Virus record (IMG/VR): IMGVR_UViG_3300043410_002126
Span: 1 to 33,026 of that record
Length of the DNA: 33,026 bases
Origin: a virus
Strand: one strand, 5' to 3'
Shown here piece by piece: positions 21,599 to 28,911 of this stretch; position 1 is the stretch's first letter, and each line of letters starts with the position of its first letter. A program made the translations under genes and the position numbers. A model generated the notes under the pieces. That model was not told the origin of the DNA. It did no database searches and worked only from the letters and a program-made list of their open reading frames with translations.

Positions 21599-23017
21599 TT
21601 GAAAATCTTTGGCTTTAACGAAACCTCTCATGATGCTTCTGTGTCTGTAATTAAAAATGGAATAATCCTATTTGCTGGTCATGCTGAAAGATATAGCAAA
21701 GAAAAAAATGACTGGTATACGAATAAAGAATTGTGGGATGACGCATATATGTGGGGCAAGCCAGATGCCATTGCATACTATGAAAAGCCGTGGTTAAAGA
21801 AGATTAGGCTATCTTTGCGTGGTGGTGCTGCAGACTGGAAACCAAAGCATAGGTATGATGTTTCATTTAAGCATCATTATTCACATGCTTGTGCAGGATA
21901 CTATACAAGCCCATTTAAGAAAGCAGCAATTGTTGTTCTTGATGCAATGGGTGAATTCGCTACATCAACTGTCTGGGCAGGAGATGGAGAGCAGATAAAA
22001 CTTATTAAAGAGATCAAGTATCCACTGAGCTTTGGCCTATTCTATACTGCTTTTACACAACTAATTGGTCTTAAACCAAATGAACACGAATATATTTTAA
22101 TGGGTATGGCAGGGTATGGAAATCCAGATCGATACTATAAAAAGGTATTAGAGTATTTCCCATATACAGGTAAACAAAAGTATAACTATCATAAAGGAAT
22201 TCTGGATTGGAATGAACCAATTACAGAGCAAGATAAATTTGATATAGCTGCTGCTGTACAGAAAGTATATGAGTCAAGACTATGGGACTTTATGTGTCAT
22301 GTCAGAGTATCATGGCTACCAGAATATGATAATTTGGTTTTTATGGGTGGCTGTGCTTTAAATAGTAAAGCCAATACAATGCTATGGAAGATATTTAAAG
22401 ATGTTTGGATTATGCCTAATCCAGGAGATGCAGGAAGCTCTCTTGGTGCTGCCCTTGCACTTCGTGGTAGACATGTAAAGTGGGAAGGACCATACCTTGG
22501 GCATGATCTTGGTAACGAATACCCAGTTGATGCAATCTTTAATGAGATAATGACAAATAAAATTTGTGCTGTTGCTGCAGGTAGAGCAGAATTTGGACCA
22601 CGTGCATTAGGAAACAGAAGTATCTTGGCAGATCCACGGGACCCAGATATCAAAGATAAAGTTAATCTAATTAAACAAAGAGAACTCTTTAGGCCATTTG
22701 CCCCTGTAATAATGGCAGAACATGCATCTGAATGGTTTGATATGGATTATGAATCTCCATACATGCAATACACACCCAAGTGCCTTAAGCCTGAGCTGAT
22801 TCCATCAGTGGTCCATGTAGACGGTACATCTAGAGTTCAGACGGTCACAAAGGAGCAGCATCCAGGGCTGTACGAGGTTCTGAGACGTTTTTATGAGGCA
22901 ACTGGAGTTCCAGTACTACTGAATACTAGTTTAAACGTAAAAGGCCAACCATTGCTTAATGACAAAGAAGATATTAAGCTTTGGGAGCAAACATACAATA
23001 CCAAGATTGTGATATAA
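21599..23017 (+). CDS. O-carbamoyltransferase (NodU/CmcH/TobZ family)
   Basis: 472 residues. The N-terminal Kae1-like carbamoyltransferase domain shows GFNETSHDASVSVI, AERYSKEKND, HHYSHACAGYY and VLDAMGE. The C-terminal YrdC-like/carbamoyltransferase C domain shows RAEFGPRALGNRSILADPRD, LFRPFAPVI and LLNTSLNVKGQPL. It transfers a carbamoyl group from carbamoyl phosphate, through carbamoyl-AMP, to a hydroxyl of a sugar or small molecule. A phage copy could also act on modified DNA bases, but no base hydroxylase is in the window. It starts at TTG 21599, 15 nt after the preceding stop; no strong SD. Confidence 0.9.
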   Translation: MKIFGFNETSHDASVSVIKNGIILFAGHAERYSKEKNDWYTNKELWDDAYMWGKPDAIAYYEKPWLKKIRLSLRGGAADWKPKHRYDVSFKHHYSHACAGYYTSPFKKAAIVVLDAMGEFATSTVWAGDGEQIKLIKEIKYPLSFGLFYTAFTQLIGLKPNEHEYILMGMAGYGNPDRYYKKVLEYFPYTGKQKYNYHKGILDWNEPITEQDKFDIAAAVQKVYESRLWDFMCHVRVSWLPEYDNLVFMGGCALNSKANTMLWKIFKDVWIMPNPGDAGSSLGAALALRGRHVKWEGPYLGHDLGNEYPVDAIFNEIMTNKICAVAAGRAEFGPRALGNRSILADPRDPDIKDKVNLIKQRELFRPFAPVIMAEHASEWFDMDYESPYMQYTPKCLKPELIPSVVHVDGTSRVQTVTKEQHPGLYEVLRRFYEATGVPVLLNTSLNVKGQPLLNDKEDIKLWEQTYNTKIVI

Positions 23018-23024
23018 TTTTAGT
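23010..23024 (+). promoter_or_regulatory. Leaderless extended -10 promoter TGaTATAAT-N6-ATG
   Basis: TATAAT at 23013-23018, overlapping the end of the carbamoyltransferase gene, exactly 6 nt before ATG 23025. Confidence 0.7.
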
Positions 23025-23222
23025 ATGTCAGAAAGCATGTTTGAATCATTATTTGGCTTTAGCAAAAAGCCTGCAGAAGCTCCTGTGGCAGATAGTGTGC
23101 CCCTAACAAATGGAGAGGTGTTTGGCGATCTTAGTCCAATACACCAACGTATCAGTGACGCTGAGTGGGGTTCTAATCAGAATGGACTACCTGACTCGTG
23201 GCAATTGACGACAGACCAGTAA
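23025..23222 (+). CDS. Hypothetical small protein
   Basis: 65 residues, acidic, with low-complexity character (Ser, Pro, Ala), starting MSESMFESLFGFSKK. No family recognised. The start is set by the 6-nt distance to the -10 box. It overlaps the next gene by 25 nt. Confidence 0.65.
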   Translation: MSESMFESLFGFSKKPAEAPVADSVPLTNGEVFGDLSPIHQRISDAEWGSNQNGLPDSWQLTTDQ

Positions 23223-24178
23223 ATCAAAAAACTATATTTGTAACCATTCCGTCTTATAATGACGTATCCCTTTTGCGTACCCTAGACAGGGCATTAGAAA
23301 AGGCACGGTACCCAGAAAACATATACTTCTGTATTGGGCTACAGTATTCTGAAGAGCTTATGCCAGATCTATCTAAGTATAAAGACAACCCAAATTTTAT
23401 TTTCCTAACATACGATGTAGATAAGCGTCCAGGAGTTTATTGGATTAGAAGAGAGATGGCAGAGAAACACTCTGACCAAGATTACTTCCTAATGATAGAC
23501 TCACATATGAATTTTGTTGAAAACTGGGATGTTAGATTAATCAATGACTATGAGTCATTAGTTAGACATCATGGAACAAGGACGATTCTTTCTAAACCAA
23601 CAATGTCTGAGGTTGGGCATACCTTTGATAATGGGCATATACATGATATATGTAGGTGGAAAGCAGACTTTTCTTTTGATCCAAACAGTATAGAAAGAAC
23701 AATATTGCCATGGGTTGATATGGTTCCATGGGATGGAACAAGATTTATTAAGCATCTTTTATCATGCAGCCACTTCTTTTTTACTAACAAGCTTTGGCTT
23801 GAAGAGGTTGGGTTTTTTAATACCATCAGATCATATAGTGAAGAAATGACAATCGCTGTTTCATCCTTCTTATCTGGATGGGATTTCTATTCTATGCCAG
23901 AATTTATACACATAGGTCATGATGATGACGAGACCTCAAAGAGAATATACGGGGGAATGTATACTTTGGCACAGGGTAAAAGATATCAGGCAATCTTTGA
24001 GAATGATGAACTAAAGAAAGAGATTGATAGTTTTTGCTTGCTGGACAACTCCAATATCTTTAAGGTAAGAAATCAGGCAAGATCGATAGATGATTTTTAT
24101 ATTGAAGCTGGGGATGAGATATCTGATGCAAGAAAACAGCTATTGATTAATTTAAGTCTAAATCAATTCCAAGCTTAA
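23198..24178 (+). CDS. GT60-like glycosyltransferase (3)
   Basis: 326 residues, the copy closest to the GT60/PF11397 consensus: IFVTIPSYNDVSLLRTLDRAL (as IFVTIPSYND and LLRTLDRAL), GLQY, KRPGVYWIRREMAEK and D101-S-H103-M-N-F..NWD. Family members with these motifs transfer GlcNAc to hydroxyproline (Skp1). FIHIGHDDDE near the C terminus may supply the third metal ligand. GTG 23198 is the only plausible start but has no clear SD; it probably relies on coupling to the 65-residue gene. Its 3' end overlaps the opposite sulfotransferase gene by 32 nt. Confidence 0.82.
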   Translation: MAIDDRPVNQKTIFVTIPSYNDVSLLRTLDRALEKARYPENIYFCIGLQYSEELMPDLSKYKDNPNFIFLTYDVDKRPGVYWIRREMAEKHSDQDYFLMIDSHMNFVENWDVRLINDYESLVRHHGTRTILSKPTMSEVGHTFDNGHIHDICRWKADFSFDPNSIERTILPWVDMVPWDGTRFIKHLLSCSHFFFTNKLWLEEVGFFNTIRSYSEEMTIAVSSFLSGWDFYSMPEFIHIGHDDDETSKRIYGGMYTLAQGKRYQAIFENDELKKEIDSFCLLDNSNIFKVRNQARSIDDFYIEAGDEISDARKQLLINLSLNQFQA

Positions 24179-24905
24179 GCTGTCTATCTTTAATTAGCTC
24201 AAGGTTAAGCTTATATTCTTCATCCATTTGCTGAGCCCATTCGCTTTTACGAACCATGTCCTTAATCAAATAATATTCTTCTGGCTTTTCTGTTGGCAAA
24301 CCATTTGCAGCACCACTCGAAAAGTTAATGTCATCAGCAAAGTGTTTGGTTAGATGTTTTACTCTATCTTCAACTTCTTCTTTTGACAACACTCTTACAT
24401 CATCTGACACACCAACCAGTCTATGTATGTGTGGCAAGATGTCTGCAACCATTAATGTTGTCTGCTCAAAGGTGAACGGTATAACTCTGTCAATTGCTTT
24501 TCTTAGTCCATAGCTATAGCCAAGCCACATCATAGACTCCTGATACATTGACTCACGAATATATTCTTCTTTTTGTGTCTTGAAGAATTCCATATTACCC
24601 TCAACTATCTCTGGTCTACCAGCAATTGTTGCATTACCATAGCCATAAGATGTTTTTAAAATTTGCGAGGCAACGGCATCAAAAGGATCTCTCATTGTAG
24701 TAATCATACTAATAGAGTCATCAAAGGTAGCATGGAAAAGCAATGGATCATGTGCTAGGGTAATCCATGTATCTTTGTGGCTCCATTCGCCAGCATATCT
24801 TGGCTTATGTAAGTCTCTCTGATTATGTCCATAAGACTCACGAAGAGTGTCAAAAAAGAATGAACTTGCTGACCGTGGCATGAAATTTAAAATTATTTTA
24901 TACAA
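24147..24905 (-). CDS. Sulfotransferase-family protein (PAPS-binding P-loop)
   Basis: About 252 residues. The N-terminal YKIILNFMPRSASSFFFDTL carries the 5'-phosphosulfate loop (PRSxSS, residues 10-15) after strand one, and ITTMRDPFDAVAS matches the 3'-phosphate motif (RDP...S) of PAPS sulfotransferases. It should place sulfate on a sugar or side-chain hydroxyl. TTG 24905 keeps the P-loop strand intact and is preceded by AGGGGA; an ATG at 24935 is in frame but only 2 nt from a -10 box and lacks an SD. It is coupled to the upstream GT60-like gene (8-nt overlap), which suggests that enzyme's product is the substrate. Confidence 0.75.
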   Translation of the reverse strand: MYKIILNFMPRSASSFFFDTLRESYGHNQRDLHKPRYAGEWSHKDTWITLAHDPLLFHATFDDSISMITTMRDPFDAVASQILKTSYGYGNATIAGRPEIVEGNMEFFKTQKEEYIRESMYQESMMWLGYSYGLRKAIDRVIPFTFEQTTLMVADILPHIHRLVGVSDDVRVLSKEEVEDRVKHLTKHFADDINFSSGAANGLPTEKPEEYYLIKDMVRKSEWAQQMDEEYKLNLELIKDRQLKLGIDLDLN

Positions 24906-26013
24906 GACTTCCCCTATATTCGCATCGTTGTGCATTAATTATATCACGATAGATATCTGATGGCAGATCGATCCCTTCATTAAAGGCAATTTCTTTGATA
25001 GCATCAACAAACACTTTATCTGAAATGTATGCTGCATTTTCTAGGCATACTCTGTCATCATTCTTAATCTCAAGAGTTATAGGGTTATACCCAAGAAAGT
25101 CTATAAACTCAGATATTGATCTTTGTTTGAAAGCTCCCCAAGGTAGTTCATATCCAATGTGACCACTCTCAAATACCTCTTTAAATTTTCTATAAGATTC
25201 TTTTACTACATCAAGGTAGATACCCTCTAGCTCTTCTGTTTCCCATCTCACATGGCGGTGCAAGTCTTTGTTATTTCTGTGATCGTCATCCCAATAGTCA
25301 AAATTATTTGTATACATATGAATTGGAGACACTACCTCATATCCAGCAGTCCATGTCCTCAACAACATGATTTGTTGCTCAAATGGTTGTGCCATTTCCA
25401 TTGGGTGTTGTACTGTTTTAGCATAATAGGCATCCGTGAATACACAGTTACCATTATAAAACTTTTCCTTAATCATAAGATTATTTGGCTTTGCATGCAC
25501 CCTGCCATTAAGCGGTGTAACTGCAGGTGATCTAATTACATCTTTAATGGATTGCCACTCTTCAAGATTGGCATATGCAGTCAGTGGGTCTGCCCATAGT
25601 GGGTCTTCCCAACCCAAAAAGTATATTGTTTGAGAATTAATTATGCTTTTGCCAAAAGTTCTATTTGCAATAAGATGTTCAGCCTTAAGCATTATGTCCC
25701 AATTTTTTCTAAACTTTGTGTGTGCATCTATTTGCATCCAATATTTTTCATCAGTCATAAAAGAATCAACAATATCTCTTTTAATTTCACATAGGAATGG
25801 GGAAGCATCCCTACCGTGAACGACCTTTAGCTTAAGATTAACTATCTCAGATAACGATGCAATTTTTTCAATCATCCATTCGTCACCATCTAGCACTTGT
25901 AGAAGTACTCCATAGGTTATACTATCTGGATTTAATGCCTGGCTGTGTGCAGACATAATGGTTTCATATACCATTGGATCTCTCCATGCTGGTATGGATA
26001 CAAAAATACTCAA
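24898..26013 (-). CDS. GT60-like glycosyltransferase (4)
   Basis: 371 residues, the longest GT60-like copy. Motifs are SIFVSIPAWRDPMVYETIMS (N terminus), GVLLQ, FLCEIKRDIVDSFM and D96-A-H98-TKF..NWD. The extra C-terminal 60 residues have no counterpart in the other copies. TTG 26013 is preferred: GAGAGG lies 6 nt upstream and TTGA overlaps the TGA stop of the HNH gene; GTG 26031 is the longer alternative. The downstream sulfotransferase overlaps its 3' end. Confidence 0.8.
   Translation of the reverse strand: MSIFVSIPAWRDPMVYETIMSAHSQALNPDSITYGVLLQVLDGDEWMIEKIASLSEIVNLKLKVVHGRDASPFLCEIKRDIVDSFMTDEKYWMQIDAHTKFRKNWDIMLKAEHLIANRTFGKSIINSQTIYFLGWEDPLWADPLTAYANLEEWQSIKDVIRSPAVTPLNGRVHAKPNNLMIKEKFYNGNCVFTDAYYAKTVQHPMEMAQPFEQQIMLLRTWTAGYEVVSPIHMYTNNFDYWDDDHRNNKDLHRHVRWETEELEGIYLDVVKESYRKFKEVFESGHIGYELPWGAFKQRSISEFIDFLGYNPITLEIKNDDRVCLENAAYISDKVFVDAIKEIAFNEGIDLPSDIYRDIINAQRCEYRGSLV
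24938..24946 (-). promoter_or_regulatory. Internal extended -10 promoter (TGATATAAT, minus)
   Basis: Minus-strand TGATATAAT at 24946-24938 lies inside the end of the GT60-like gene. The predicted start near 24931 gives a leader of about 26 nt to the TTG start of the sulfotransferase. Confidence 0.45.
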
Positions 26014-26249
26014 ATTCTTCCTCTCAGCCACTCACGCTGTTTGTGACAGTTTGAGCAAACAACATCACACTTTTTTACTTCACGCCAAGCAGCATCTTTT
26101 CCATGTTTTCTGAGAACCCTATAGACAAGGTCTATTTTCTTTACACCAGGACGGTGATCAAATTCAAGTATGTAGTGGGGGTATTTGACCTTACAGTCTT
26201 TACACCCCATCCTTTCCTTGTAGGCCTGAAACTCAGAATACTGATTCAT
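26010..26249 (-). CDS. Small HNH endonuclease
   Basis: 79 residues. A zinc-bound HNH core: C16-x-x-C19, D31-H32 (LEFDHRPG), then C65-x-N67-C68-H69 (VVCSNCHKQ). The compact size suits a nicking or homing-type enzyme rather than one with a recognition domain. A -10 (TGATATAAT, minus 26265-26257) lies 7 nt before its ATG, near-leaderless. It heads the minus-strand operon with a GT60-like gene and a sulfotransferase. Confidence 0.85.
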   Translation of the reverse strand: MNQYSEFQAYKERMGCKDCKVKYPHYILEFDHRPGVKKIDLVYRVLRKHGKDAAWREVKKCDVVCSNCHKQREWLRGRI

Positions 26250-26256
26250 TACATAT

Positions 26257-26265
26257 ATTATATCA
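26257..26265 (-). promoter_or_regulatory. Near-leaderless promoter (minus), TGATATAAT-N7-ATG
   Basis: Minus-strand TATAAT at 26262-26257 with TG upstream, 7 nt before the HNH start. It lies back-to-back with the plus-strand promoter at 26276. Confidence 0.6.
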
Positions 26266-26275
26266 AATTTAGCGG

Positions 26276-26287
26276 TATAATGAATGT
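26276..26287 (+). promoter_or_regulatory. Leaderless promoter TATAAT-N6-ATG
   Basis: TATAAT at 26276-26281, ATG 26288 after exactly 6 nt. No TG extension. An out-of-frame ATG at 26284 is closer but leads nowhere. Confidence 0.6.
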
Positions 26288-26512
26288 ATGAATATTGAAA
26301 CTTATGATGATGAAATTGATGAAAGACATCAGCTATTGCTACAAAGAATAGATGATATCACATCTGAGATATATAGTCTTGGTGCCATCGAAGAAAGACA
26401 GGCCATCATGGGCAAGCTAAGAACCCTCATACATCTAAAAGATTATGAAAATGATGAAATTGCATCTGCTGTTCTTGGTTGGGCATATGAACAACTGGGT
26501 TCGGCGGACTAG
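26288..26512 (+). CDS. Hypothetical small helical protein
   Basis: 74 residues, acidic, predicted largely helical (IDERHQLLLQRIDDITSEI). No recognised family. Its TAG stop overlaps the GTG of the SGNH gene by one base (TAGTG), so it may drive translation of that gene. Confidence 0.65.
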   Translation: MNIETYDDEIDERHQLLLQRIDDITSEIYSLGAIEERQAIMGKLRTLIHLKDYENDEIASAVLGWAYEQLGSAD

Positions 26513-27342
26513 TGTCCCCTGCTGCAAACCCACGTGATCCAAAATTTAGCTCTTCCTTATGGACTAGGACATCTGACAATACCAGACTATCTAATTTTAA
26601 ATACATCGCTGCAGAAAAAATACTAGATAACCTAAATGCATCTGAACTGATGCATGGTATGAATGGGTTCAGGATGTGTGAACATTTTTCCAATCTTGAA
26701 GATTTACCAACAAGGGATGACCACCTGATTAAGTTAAATGATAATAAAAAGAATGTGATATTTGCAGGCTGCTCAATGACATCTGGGACTGGCTTAGAGG
26801 TTGGTGAAAGATGGGTAGACAAAGTATATCTAGATTTAAATAAAGATAAAGAATATTCTGGACTTTTTAATTTAGGTCAGGAAGGTGGCGGTATGCAAAG
26901 CCAGATCAGATATATATTTAAATATTGCCAAGAGTATGGAATACCAGACCTAATCATCTTTAATATTCCAGACTTCTGGAGAATGACAATTGACGATAAT
27001 ACATATAAGGTATACTCAAGCAGCCCATCCAACTATTCTCAGGATGCTGTGGGTAAGCTTGTATGCTCTGCTGGTAAGCAACTGTATGAATCCCTAGAGA
27101 TATTCTGTGATTTAAATAAAATTAATTTACTTTCATTTTCTTGGGACAGGGTAACAAATAGTATATTAAAAGATTTTAAAACATTCATGCCAATTGATGA
27201 AAAGGATATACAAAAAGAAATCTTCAATTATGATGATGGTGGCAAATATGCTATACTGGCAAGAGATGATATCCATCCAGGTACTGCCACGCATATGGCA
27301 TGGTCAAAAAAAATACTTGACAAATTAGCTCAAATGCTGTAA
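26512..27342 (+). CDS. SGNH/GDSL-family hydrolase (3)
   Basis: 276 residues: block I VIFAGCSMTSGTG with S88, an Asn/Gly strand (NLGQEGGGMQSQ), a strand FNIPDFWRM and the catalytic D252-x-x-H255 (RDDIHPG). GFRMCEHF about 35 residues before block I matches the GFRCDEF/NFRCDEF segment of the other two SGNH domains here. The N-terminal extension (about 50 residues) differs. GTG start overlapping the previous TAG. Likely a carbohydrate esterase or O-acyl transferase; substrate unknown. Confidence 0.82.
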   Translation: MSPAANPRDPKFSSSLWTRTSDNTRLSNFKYIAAEKILDNLNASELMHGMNGFRMCEHFSNLEDLPTRDDHLIKLNDNKKNVIFAGCSMTSGTGLEVGERWVDKVYLDLNKDKEYSGLFNLGQEGGGMQSQIRYIFKYCQEYGIPDLIIFNIPDFWRMTIDDNTYKVYSSSPSNYSQDAVGKLVCSAGKQLYESLEIFCDLNKINLLSFSWDRVTNSILKDFKTFMPIDEKDIQKEIFNYDDGGKYAILARDDIHPGTATHMAWSKKILDKLAQML

Positions 27343-27351
27343 ACTATTTTT

Positions 27352-27507
27352 ATGGCAAAACACAGAGCAGAAACTATGTATTGGGTAGATCGTATACGTA
27401 TATATGTATTCTTTTTAAAGAATAGATGGTACTTTTTTGTTAAGCCAAAGCTAAAAAAGAAACTAAATAATATAAAGAGTTATATTCAGCAACGCCTGGG
27501 GCAGTAG
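27352..27507 (+). CDS. Possible 51-residue basic aromatic peptide
   Basis: A frame 10 nt after the SGNH gene, very basic and aromatic (FFLKNRWYFFVKPKLKKK). Composition resembles the small frame at 5720 beside the first SGNH gene. Its stop lies inside the tRNA-Ile gene (10-nt overlap), which argues some caution. No clear SD. Confidence 0.4.
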   Translation: MAKHRAETMYWVDRIRIYVFFLKNRWYFFVKPKLKKKLNNIKSYIQQRLGQ

Positions 27508-27571
27508 TTCAGGTGGTTAGAGCACCACTCTTATAAGGTGGCTGTCGTTGGTTCAAGTCCAACCTGCCCTA
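27498..27571 (+). tRNA. tRNA-Ile(UAU)
   Basis: Acceptor GGGGCAG/CTGCCCT, anticodon stem CCACT/GGTGG with loop CTTATAA, anticodon TAT, T stem GTTGG/CCAAC with loop TTCAAGT. Reads AUA directly without the lysidine-modified CAU tRNA that most bacteria use. AUA is common in this window's genes. No encoded CCA. Confidence 0.9.
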
Positions 27572-27603
27572 CAAATAAAAACAAACAATGATTGGAGAAA
27601 CAA

Positions 27604-27894
27604 ATGATTAAACCTCTTGAAGATAAGGTTCTTGTAAAGCCTATTGAGGAAGAAGAAAAGACAAGTGCAAGCGGATTGATTATCTCAAAGCTTGAGAAAG
27701 AAAAGCCAACAGAAGCAATTGTTATTGCAGTTGGTCCTGGATTCACTGCAGCAAATGGAGACAAGGTCACTATTGACCTAAAGCCAGGTGACAAGGTTAT
27801 CTATTCTAAGTACTCTGGTACCGAGGTTGAACACAACTTTGAGAATTTTATTATCCTGCCATACCGTGACATTTTTGCAGTAATCGAGGAATAA
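27604..27894 (+). CDS. groES: GroES-type co-chaperonin (Cpn10)
   Basis: 96 residues. IKPLEDKVLVKPIEEEEKTSASGLIIS (as IKPLEDKVLVKP and TSASGLII) contains the strand and mobile loop that dock on GroEL; VIAVGPG, LKPGDKVIYSKYSGTEV and the closing ILPYRDIFAVIEE complete the fold. No GroEL gene is in the window, so it probably caps the host chaperonin. ATG 27604 has GGAG 6 nt upstream; TTG 27592 is less likely. It lies 32 nt after tRNA-Ile. Confidence 0.93.
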   Translation: MIKPLEDKVLVKPIEEEEKTSASGLIISKLEKEKPTEAIVIAVGPGFTAANGDKVTIDLKPGDKVIYSKYSGTEVEHNFENFIILPYRDIFAVIEE

Positions 27895-28061
27895 TGGAAC
27901 ATTTTCTAGATGTAGTGTTTGGTGTAGACCACATCGTTGCAGAATTTTTTTGGAATGCAGTATTTGCTTTGGTTGTATTTTTATTTTCTAAAGCAAATGC
28001 ACTACGAAAAATTCACAAATATATTGATGATAGGCACGAGGTAAAGCATGACAAGTACTGA
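27894..28061 (+). CDS. Small single-pass membrane protein
   Basis: 55 residues with one hydrophobic helix (about 15-32, AEFFWNAVFALVVFLFS) and a charged tail (KIHKYIDDRHEVKHDKY). No family recognised. It starts at the GroES stop (TAATG) and overlaps the following gene by 14 nt, which supports translation. Confidence 0.65.
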   Translation: MEHFLDVVFGVDHIVAEFFWNAVFALVVFLFSKANALRKIHKYIDDRHEVKHDKY

Positions 28062-28263
28062 GCTGTCCTGTAATTGGCCAGAGTCATATCTACATGTTAC
28101 ACAAAATCTGCTCGATGATCAACGCAAGCATCAAAGGTTTGCGGTTTATAATGAAATCATTAAAGATCTTGAGTCAGAATTATATGCAAATAAGGGTGAA
28201 GATTTGTACTATGCCACAGCAATTGAGTCTCTAATAGATAGACTTAAGAGCAAGGTGGCATAG
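28048..28263 (+). CDS. Hypothetical small protein
   Basis: 71 residues, helical and charged, no recognised domain. Begins inside the preceding small membrane-protein gene and ends 8 nt before tRNA-Arg. Confidence 0.6.
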   Translation: MTSTELSCNWPESYLHVTQNLLDDQRKHQRFAVYNEIIKDLESELYANKGEDLYYATAIESLIDRLKSKVA

Positions 28264-28271
28264 CCCATCAT

Positions 28272-28343
28272 CTCTCCATAGCTCAGCGGAAGAGCAGCAG
28301 GTTTCTACCCTGCGTGTCGGGAGTTCGAATCTCTCTGGGGAGG
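28272..28343 (+). tRNA. tRNA-Arg(UCU)
   Basis: Acceptor 28272-28278/28336-28342, anticodon stem GCAGG/CCTGC with loop TTTCTAC, anticodon TCT, T loop TTCGAAT, G73. Reads AGA, which is frequent in the genes of this window. Confidence 0.9.
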
Positions 28344-28347
28344 CAAC

Positions 28348-28362
28348 TGATATAATATTATT
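28348..28362 (+). promoter_or_regulatory. Leaderless extended -10 promoter TGaTATAAT-N6-ATG
   Basis: TATAAT at 28351-28356, ATG 28363 after exactly 6 nt, immediately after tRNA-Arg. Confidence 0.7.
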
Positions 28363-28911
28363 ATGGTTAAAGTAATTAAGAATTTTGTAAGTCCTGCAGA
28401 TGCAAAGACAGTAGTTGACTTCATAGAAGATAATCACAAGCAATCTTTCAAATATAACGATGATCGCAAACGTTTTATGTTGCGATTTGGTTATGACGAA
28501 GAACTTCCAGACCAAGCAATACACAGCATGTATGCTGTATCTAGCATTAGAAATGTTCTTATAGACATTTTTAAAAAGACAAACAAAGAAGTTGGATACG
28601 ATGTATTCCTGACCTCATGGTTTATGTCTAAACAAATTCCTGGAGCCAAGCTTACACCACACAAGGATGGTTGTGATGGTCTTAATGAGCATCTAGACTA
28701 CACCGCAATGCTTTACCTAAACTCATCTGCTGATGGTGGAGCAATTGGCTTTACAGAAAGCGGTATTGAGATAGTTCCTGAACTAGGTGACCTAATCATA
28801 TTTAAATCTCAAGAAGATGAGCACTATGTAACCGATGTATTAGAAGATAGATACTCATTACCAATGTGGTTTTCAAAAGATCAGGGCAAGAAGTTTGACA
28901 CAAATCGTTAA
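28363..28911 (+). CDS. 2OG-Fe(II) oxygenase, prolyl 4-hydroxylase-like (3)
   Basis: 182 residues. The iron triad reads H100-x-D102 (TPHKDG) and H154 (EDEHYV), and R163 nine residues later (DRYSLPMWF) binds 2-oxoglutarate. YTAMLYLNSSADGGAIGF is the typical strand before the second His region. Predicted protein or small-molecule hydroxylase. It has its own leaderless promoter and is not in an operon with a glycosyltransferase, unlike oxygenases 1 and 2. Confidence 0.85.
   Translation: MVKVIKNFVSPADAKTVVDFIEDNHKQSFKYNDDRKRFMLRFGYDEELPDQAIHSMYAVSSIRNVLIDIFKKTNKEVGYDVFLTSWFMSKQIPGAKLTPHKDGCDGLNEHLDYTAMLYLNSSADGGAIGFTESGIEIVPELGDLIIFKSQEDEHYVTDVLEDRYSLPMWFSKDQGKKFDTNR

Noticed and set aside
22297-22653. 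Minus-strand 118-residue frame inside the carbamoyltransferase gene
   Set aside because: The plus strand encodes a fully conserved carbamoyltransferase motif set; the minus frame is an antisense shadow.
23569-23826. Minus-strand frames inside GT60-like gene 3
   Set aside because: Antisense to conserved GT60-like motifs; no promoter or ribosome site.
15865-24178. Prophage-like or bacterial capsule locus instead of phage
   Set aside because: The decoration genes are interleaved with endolysin, holin, tRNA and small overlapping phage-type genes, and none has signal peptides or flippase/polymerase partners expected of a capsule locus.
27531-27794. Minus-strand 87-residue frame over GroES and tRNA-Ile
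   Set aside because: Antisense to GroES and ends in tRNA sequence; low-complexity Ser-rich product.
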